64,000 nucleotides of DNA from Pleomorphomonas koreensis DSM 23070. GTDB taxonomy: Bacteria; Pseudomonadota; Alphaproteobacteria; Rhizobiales; Pleomorphomonadaceae. The stretch spans positions 186,001 to 250,000 of the forward strand of contig NZ_AULH01000008.1 in the NCBI RefSeq assembly GCF_000425185.1. The letters are read 5' to 3'. Below, in pieces: positions 58,114 through 64,000 of the stretch. How positions within the stretch are numbered: position 1 is the first letter of the stretch; each line of letters starts with the position of its first letter. The notes beneath the pieces were generated by a model that did no database searches, was not told the DNA's origin, and was given only the letters and a program-made list of their open reading frames with translations. Position numbers and translations under genes: made by a program.

Positions 58114-58851
58114 ATGTTCGACTTGACTGGAATGACGGCACTGGTCACCGGCGCCTCCGGCGGCATCGGCGGCGCGATCGCCACCGCGCTGCACGCACAG
58201 GGTGCCAGGGTAGCGCTGTCCGGCACCCGTCTGGCGCCGCTCGAAGCACTGGCCGGCAAGCTCGGCGACCGCGTCCACATCGTCGCCGCCAACCTTTCCG
58301 ACCGCGCCGACGTCGACCGTCTGTTCACCGACGCCGAGGCCGCCCTCGGCCAGGTCGACATTCTCATCAACAACGCCGGCATCACCCGCGATGGCCTGTT
58401 CATGCGCATGAAGGATGAGGACTGGGATCAGGTGATCGAGGTGAACCTCACCTCCGGCTTCCGTCTGGCCCGCGCCGCGATCAAGGGCATGATGAAGCGC
58501 CGCTTCGGCCGCGTCATCGGCATCACCTCCATCGTCGGCGTCACCGGCAATCCCGGCCAGGGCAACTATGCCGCCGCCAAGGCCGGCATGATCGGCATGA
58601 CCAAGGCGCTGGCCGCCGAGGTGGCGAGCCGCGGCATCACCGCCAACTGCGTGGCGCCCGGCTTCATCGAAACGGCGATGACCGACGCGCTCAACGACAA
58701 GCAGAAGGAAGGTACGCTGGCCGCCGTGCCGATGGGCCGGCTCGGCACCGCCGACGAGATCGCCGCCGCCTGCGTCTACCTCGCCAGCCGCGAAGCCGCC
58801 TACGTCACCGGCCAGACGCTGCACGTCAACGGCGGCATGGCGATGATCTGA
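58114..58851 (+). CDS. fabG: 3-oxoacyl-ACP reductase
   Basis: 245 residues. It reduces 3-oxoacyl-ACP with NADPH in fatty-acid elongation. TGASGGIGG at 12-20, NNAG at 86-89, and the catalytic Ser139, Tyr152, Lys156 (GITSIVGVTGNPGQGNYAAAK) with Asn111. C-terminal YVTGQTLHVNGGMAMI is the FabG signature. The start is ATG 58114, with GGGGTGG upstream. fabD, which normally precedes fabG in this cluster, is absent. acpP follows 400 bp downstream after a terminator. Confidence 0.97.
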   Translation: MFDLTGMTALVTGASGGIGGAIATALHAQGARVALSGTRLAPLEALAGKLGDRVHIVAANLSDRADVDRLFTDAEAALGQVDILINNAGITRDGLFMRMKDEDWDQVIEVNLTSGFRLARAAIKGMMKRRFGRVIGITSIVGVTGNPGQGNYAAAKAGMIGMTKALAAEVASRGITANCVAPGFIETAMTDALNDKQKEGTLAAVPMGRLGTADEIAAACVYLASREAAYVTGQTLHVNGGMAMI

Positions 58852-58855
58852 CGGG

Positions 58856-58878
58856 AAGGCCGGGCAACCCCGGCCTTT
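58856..58878 (+). terminator. Terminator of fabG
   Basis: AAGGCCGGG (58856-58864), loop CAAC, CCCGGCCTT (58869-58877), followed by a short T-containing stretch, 4 bp after the fabG stop. A 9-bp GC-rich stem with a weak T-run. Confidence 0.65.
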
Positions 58879-59251
58879 GCCGCGTTTTCAGGGTTTCGCG
58901 GATGGTAAACGAACCATTCGCGATCAACGGCGGTTTCGCGAGGGGCCGCTAGTCATCAGGGGCGAAGTGTGTTACCAAGCCCGCGATCTGATCGGGAACC
59001 GTTCGAGGACCCGCGCGAAGGTCGTGAGCACGAGCATAGGCTGGGATCGCCACGATTTCCGAGGGGCTTCGGGCTTGTTCTACCCCCGGGGGCGGGCGAT
59101 CGGACCAACTGCGGGGGTGCCGTCAGGCACTGGGATGCTCGACACCTTCGGTAGCCGGCCTTCGTCGTCGCGGCATCGCTGATGCGAGGCAGGCGGCGGG
59201 CGGCCGGCGTCCCGTTCGGCAATGGATTTGGACTGACAAGGATCCGTGAAC
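58879..59251. other. 373-bp leader/intergenic region of acpP
   Basis: No gene seen. It starts with an imperfect inverted repeat: TCGCGGATGGT (58896-58906), loop AAACGA, ACCATTCGCGA (58913-58923), an 11-bp stem with one wobble pair. The rest is GC-rich with several short palindromes, and must hold the acpP promoter; no clear -35/-10 pair is visible. An AAGGA lies 9 nt before the acpP ATG. Confidence 0.5.
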
Positions 59252-59488
59252 ATGAGCGAAGTCGCTGAAAAGGTGAAGACCATCGTTATCGACCATCTCG
59301 GCGTGGATGCCGACAAGGTGGTTCTCGAAGCCTCCTTCATCGAAGACCTGGGTGCCGATTCCCTCGACACCGTCGAGCTGGTCATGGCCTTCGAGGAAGC
59401 CTTCGGCGTCGAGATCCCCGACGATGCCGCCGAGACGATCCTGACGGTCGGCGACGCCGTCAAGTTCCTCGAGAAGGCGACGGGCTGA
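59252..59488 (+). CDS. acpP: Acyl carrier protein
   Basis: 78 residues, acidic. The phosphopantetheine attachment Ser37 lies in [13 protein letters not shown]. It carries growing acyl chains in fatty-acid synthesis. ATG 59252 has AAGGA upstream; a GTG two codons earlier is less likely. It is followed by its own terminator, then fabF. Confidence 0.98.
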   Translation: MSEVAEKVKTIVIDHLGVDADKVVLEASFIEDLGADSLDTVELVMAFEEAFGVEIPDDAAETILTVGDAVKFLEKATG

Positions 59489-59508
59489 TTTCCGGACGCA
59501 TCCGGCTG

Positions 59509-59546
59509 GGAAGCAGTTCCTCTCCGAGGAACTGCTTCCTTTGCTT
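59509..59546 (+). terminator. Intrinsic terminator of acpP
   Basis: GGAAGCAGTTCCT (59509-59521), loop CTCCG, AGGAACTGCTTCC (59527-59539), followed by TTTGCTT. A perfect 13-bp stem 20 bp after the acpP stop; likely lets acpP be transcribed in excess over fabF. Confidence 0.85.
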
Positions 59547-59779
59547 GGGCGTTACCTGTCTGCCGGCTTGGCGGCCGGCGGCGCCGGTCGGTCCCGGCTG
59601 AACGGCCTCTTCACTCCGCCCGCCGAAGCAACAGTCGGTCAGGCCGACTCGGATTCTTGCTCCGGTCTTCGTTTTCCTGCATCCGCTTTTCGAACGGATG
59701 CTCCAGCGTCCCGCTCGCGCGTGTCCTCCCCATGGCGACGGACCCGGCGGAGACGACCAACAGGGAGGCTCTCGTCCAA

Positions 59780-61042
<1,263 letters not shown>

Positions 61043-61069
61043 GGCCGGTCGGAGACTGGGACAGAAAAG

Positions 61070-61105
61070 ACGGCCCGCCGGATTGCAAAGTCCGGCGGGC
61101 CGTTT
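61070..61105. terminator. Intrinsic terminator between fabF and mltG
   Basis: ACGGCCCGCCGGA (61070-61082), loop TTGCAAAG, TCCGGCGGGCCGT (61091-61103), followed by TTTGATT. A perfect 13-bp stem; the left side has AAAAG, so it may also end minus-strand transcripts. Confidence 0.9.
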
Positions 61106-61247
61106 GATTCGGCGGCGAAAGCTGTGGCAATCACAAAGCGGCGCTTGCCAAGCCCGGAACGGCCGTGTTGCTTGGAAGCCCCGCCGTTCCGCGCTGCTGC
61201 CACAATTCTAGGCGGAAGTGACGAAGCGACGCTCCAGGAAGAGGCCG

Positions 61248-62552
61248 ATGGACGACAGGCAGGACGCAAACGACACCAGCGACGAGGTCAGGACGCGGCT
61301 CAATCCCAAGAGCCCGCGCGAAGCGCTGGCGCCCGAGCAGGCGCCGCCGTTGCCGCGCTCGCGCTCGGCCCGCAACCCGATCGTCGTGGTGATGAACGGC
61401 CTGGTGACGCTGTTGGTGCTCGGTGTCATCGCCGCCGGCGTGCTGCTCTACTGGGGCAAGGGCGAGTTCGAGAAACCCGGCCCGCTGACCGCCGAGAAGG
61501 TGGTGGTCATTCCGGCCGATTCCGGCCTCGCCCGCATCGCCGACATCCTGGAGACCGAGGGGGTGATCGAGAGCCCCTACGACCTCTTCGGCCACTACGT
61601 CTTCATCGGCGGCGTGCGCGCTTACCAGCAGCAGGGCCGCCTCAAGGCCGGCGAATACGCCTTCCCGGCCGGCATCAGCATGCGCGGCGTCATGAACATG
61701 CTGGTGTCGGGCAAGGCGATCCTGCACCAGATCACCTTCCCCGAGGGTCTCACCTCGCGGCAGATCGTCGACCGGCTGAACGCCAACGAGTTCCTGACCG
61801 GCGCCGTGGCCGGCGTGCCGGACGAGGGCACGCTGCTGCCCGAAACCTACAGCTTCACGCGCGGCGCTGCCCGCAGCCAGATTCTCGATCAGATGAAGTC
61901 CGCCCATGCCCGGGCGCTCGAAGAAATCTGGGCCGGTCGCGACAAGGACCTGCCCTTCGACGGGCCGCACCAGTTGGTGACGCTGGCCTCGATCGTCGAG
62001 AAGGAGACCGGCAAGGCCGACGAGCGGCCGCACGTCGCCTCGGTGTTCCTCAACCGGCTTGAGCGCAACATGCGCCTGCAATCCGACCCGACCATCATCT
62101 ACGGCCTGGTCGGCGGCGCCGGCACGCTCGGCCGGCCGATCACCCGCGCCGACATCGACAAGCCGACGCCCTACAACACCTATCACGTCAACGGCCTGCC
62201 GCCGGGGCCGATCGCCAATCCCGGCCGTGCCGCGCTGGAGGCGGTGGCCAATCCGTCCAACACCAAGGACCTCTATTTCGTTGCCGACGGCAGCGGCGGC
62301 CACATCTTCGCGGCGAGCCTCGCCGAGCACAACCGCAACGTCGCCAAGTGGCGCAAGGTCGAGCGGGCCAAGGCCGCCGCCGGCAAGGCGGACGTCGACA
62401 CCAAGGATCCGGACGCCGTCGACCTGCCGCCCGATGCCGACGACGACGACGCCGCCGCTCCGGCGCCGAAGGCCGATCCCAACGACCTCCTCGACGGCGC
62501 CAAGCCGCGCGATCCGGCGCTGCCGGTGCTGCCGCAGCCCAAGCCGGAGTGA
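61248..62552 (+). CDS. mltG: Endolytic transglycosylase MltG
   Basis: 434 residues from ATG 61248 with AGGAAGAGG upstream. A proline-rich cytoplasmic N-terminus, one membrane helix (about 44-68) and a periplasmic YceG-type domain with LPETYSF and the catalytic Glu251 (LASIVEKETG). It cuts nascent peptidoglycan strands and so ends their growth. The C-terminus has an acidic, Pro/Ala-rich tail of about 60 residues. fabF-mltG is the conserved order; yicC and gmk, usual next genes, are absent. Confidence 0.96.
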   Translation: MDDRQDANDTSDEVRTRLNPKSPREALAPEQAPPLPRSRSARNPIVVVMNGLVTLLVLGVIAAGVLLYWGKGEFEKPGPLTAEKVVVIPADSGLARIADILETEGVIESPYDLFGHYVFIGGVRAYQQQGRLKAGEYAFPAGISMRGVMNMLVSGKAILHQITFPEGLTSRQIVDRLNANEFLTGAVAGVPDEGTLLPETYSFTRGAARSQILDQMKSAHARALEEIWAGRDKDLPFDGPHQLVTLASIVEKETGKADERPHVASVFLNRLERNMRLQSDPTIIYGLVGGAGTLGRPITRADIDKPTPYNTYHVNGLPPGPIANPGRAALEAVANPSNTKDLYFVADGSGGHIFAASLAEHNRNVAKWRKVERAKAAAGKADVDTKDPDAVDLPPDADDDDAAAPAPKADPNDLLDGAKPRDPALPVLPQPKPE

Positions 62553-62555
62553 CAT

Positions 62556-63182
62556 TCAGCCGTAGAGGTCGCTCCGCACGGCCTGATCGTAGTGCGCGTC
62601 GATCGCCTCGGCGACGGCGGCGTCCTGCTTGGTCATGGTCGCCAGTATCTGCCCCGGCGTCGGCACGCTGTTGCGGTCGATGCGCGATGCCGGGTCCCAC
62701 AGTCGTGCCCGGTTGACCGCCTTGCCGCAATGGAACAGCACCTCGTCCACCGTCACGACGATGGCGGTCTTCGGCTGCTTGGTCCCCTCCGCCAGGCTGG
62801 CGCAAAGCGCCGGATCCTCGGTGACCCGGCCGTGCCCGTTGATCCGCATGAACACGTCGAGGCCCGGAAACAGGAACAGCATGCCGAGCCGGTCGTCCTC
62901 GGTGAGGTTGCGCAGCGATTCGATGCGATTGTTTCCCGGCCAGTCGGCGAACGCCACCGTTTTGCTGTCCAGCACGTTGACAAAGCCCGGCGGGCCGCCG
63001 CGCGGCGAGGCGTCGAGCCCGCTGCTGTCGCCGGTGGCGAGGCAGAAGAAGGTCGCCTTTTCCAGATAGGCGACGTGAAATGACAGCAGCTCCGGCATCA
63101 CCGCCTTCTGGATATGCTCCGAGGGCGGCGCGTAGAGGCGGTCGAGATCGGCTTCGGCGAGAGAGGGGCTTTGCATGGTCAT
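62556..63182 (-). CDS. FMN-dependent PPOX-type flavoprotein (MSMEG_1061-like)
   Basis: 208 residues. Split-barrel flavin-binding fold of the pyridoxamine-phosphate-oxidase group: KATFFCLATGDSSGLDASPRGGPPGFV, TVAFADWPGNNRIESLRNL and LGMLFLFPGLDVFMRINGHG. The GNNR block is typical of MSMEG_1061-like members that use FMN or F420. ATG 63182 has AGGAGAA upstream. It is divergent from an AraC-type regulator across 82 bp, so it may be that regulator's target. Substrate unknown. Confidence 0.9.
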   Translation of the reverse strand: MTMQSPSLAEADLDRLYAPPSEHIQKAVMPELLSFHVAYLEKATFFCLATGDSSGLDASPRGGPPGFVNVLDSKTVAFADWPGNNRIESLRNLTEDDRLGMLFLFPGLDVFMRINGHGRVTEDPALCASLAEGTKQPKTAIVVTVDEVLFHCGKAVNRARLWDPASRIDRNSVPTPGQILATMTKQDAAVAEAIDAHYDQAVRSDLYG

Positions 63183-63264
63183 CGGCTTCTCCTGTCGAAA
63201 GACGATAGCCGGCCGCAGGCGGCCGCGCTAAGCTATCGACGCCAAACAATTGCGAGTAGCCGCC

Positions 63265-64000
63265 ATGGTCGAGGAGAAATTCGCGTTGGCGGCCAGCAAC
63301 CCCCGCGACCCCGTCATCATCGCGCTCTACGAGGCGCAGGCCGAGCATCGCGAACTGGGAACGCACAGCCACGCGCGCGGCCAGCTCTCCGGCCTGCGCC
63401 GGGGGCTGCTGACCATGGGCACGGAGGCCGGCGCCTGGATCGTGCCGGCCGACCATGCGGTCTGGCTGCCGCCCCATCATCGCCATTACGGCTGGACGCA
63501 CGGCGCCATCGAAGCATGGAGCTGCTACGTGGCCGAACCGGCCTGCGTCAGCCTGCCGACCTCGCCGTGTACGATCAGAACGTCGGGCTTGCTGCGCGAG
63601 GCGGTGATGCGCGCCTCGGACTGGCAGGGCGACAGCCTCGACGAAGAGCAGTGGCACGTCGCCATGGTGATCCTCAATGAACTGCGCACCGCTCCCGTCA
63701 AGCCTTTCGGGCTGCCGATGCCGCGCGACCCGCGCCTGGCGCTGATCGCCCGCGCCCTGCTCGACGATCCCGGCGACCGGCGCGGCATCGGCGAATGGGC
63801 TGATTGGGCCGGCATTTCGGAGCGTACGGCGAGCCGCCGCTTCGTCCTGGAAACGGGCTTCACCTACACGGCCTGGCGCCAGCGGGCGAGATTGATGCGG
63901 GCATTGGAAATGCTGGCCGAAGGGCAAGCGGTGACCAACGTCGCCCTCGATCTCGGCTACGACAGCGTCAGCGCCTTCATCGCGCTCTTCAAACGGACGT
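63265..64000 (+). CDS. AraC-family transcriptional regulator, 3' end cut off
   Basis: At least 245 residues, running off the window. An N-terminal cupin part with THSHARGQLSGLRRG and PPHHRHYGWTHGA, then two helix-turn-helix units: GIGEWADWAGISERTASRRF and AVTNVALDLGYDSVSAFIAL, followed by FKRT. The layout (cupin plus C-terminal HTH pair) is like NimR/YdhB-type regulators that control a neighbouring gene. The divergent flavoprotein gene is the likely target. The last few residues of the second HTH are beyond the window. Confidence 0.9.
   Translation, partial: MVEEKFALAASNPRDPVIIALYEAQAEHRELGTHSHARGQLSGLRRGLLTMGTEAGAWIVPADHAVWLPPHHRHYGWTHGAIEAWSCYVAEPACVSLPTSPCTIRTSGLLREAVMRASDWQGDSLDEEQWHVAMVILNELRTAPVKPFGLPMPRDPRLALIARALLDDPGDRRGIGEWADWAGISERTASRRFVLETGFTYTAWRQRARLMRALEMLAEGQAVTNVALDLGYDSVSAFIALFKRT

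Overview
The window is high-GC, densely coded chromosomal DNA from an alphaproteobacterium, most likely of the order Hyphomicrobiales (Rhizobiales). This rests on gene content and order typical of that group: clpS-clpA next to a SPOR-tailed DacF-type carboxypeptidase, pyrB-pyrC'-plsY-dprA-topA-rnr, acpP-fabF-mltG, an EipB (DUF1849) envelope protein, and an FMN riboswitch in front of a RibN-type riboflavin importer. I cannot name the genus. I saw no rRNA, tRNA, CRISPR array or insertion sequence. Nearly all genes are housekeeping genes with uniform codon use.

Layout. 1-6.5 kb: truncated phosphatidylserine decarboxylase, riboswitch-ribN, an MFS exporter, yidD, a SufU/IscU-like scaffold, folE and hisI, then a small Cys/His-rich secreted protein with a DUF6803 membrane protein. 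6.5-12.9 kb: PilZ protein, DUF482 acyltransferase, HIT protein, SDR, VOC protein, ridA-GDPD and eipB. 12.9-17.4 kb: two MFS transporters around rpmG, an FAD monooxygenase and a zinc-finger protein. 17.4-20.6 kb: an alpha/beta hydrolase, then a small phage-like island encoding a head-spike base of the gene-transfer-agent (GTA) type and a putative head-spike fibre protein. 20.6-30.3 kb: clpA/clpS, dac, a J-domain protein, a TPR protein, ispE and an unrecognised protein. 30.3-42 kb: anmK/tyrS, a giant AsmA-like envelope protein, ygfZ, HD hydrolase, tyrosine phosphatase, ppdK and an AbrB-type membrane protein. 42-55.4 kb: an amino-acid-type chemoreceptor, pyrB with a catalytically dead pyrC homologue, plsY, dprA, topA, a degenerate GGDEF protein and rnr. 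55.4-64 kb: a 99-bp tandem repeat, a TetR-VOC operon with a palindromic operator, a CoA-binding protein, a VOC protein, fabG, acpP, fabF, mltG, an FMN flavoprotein and a truncated AraC-type regulator.

How genes work together. fabG-acpP-fabF supply fatty-acid elongation, and plsY and psd use the products for phospholipids. mltG, dac and anmK act on peptidoglycan and its recycling. clpS feeds N-degron substrates to clpA. pyrB and its inactive pyrC' partner probably form one aspartate transcarbamoylase complex.

The least ordinary features are: the orphan GTA-type head-spike module with no other capsid genes nearby; a dispersed about 85-bp repeat found just after two unrelated stop codons, one copy carrying a perfect 17-bp hairpin; the 99-bp tandem repeat upstream of the TetR gene; the loss of metal ligands in pyrC'; a non-canonical GGDEF motif; a G9 tract inside clpS; and an ideal ribosome-binding site that points at an ATA codon for the AsmA-like gene.
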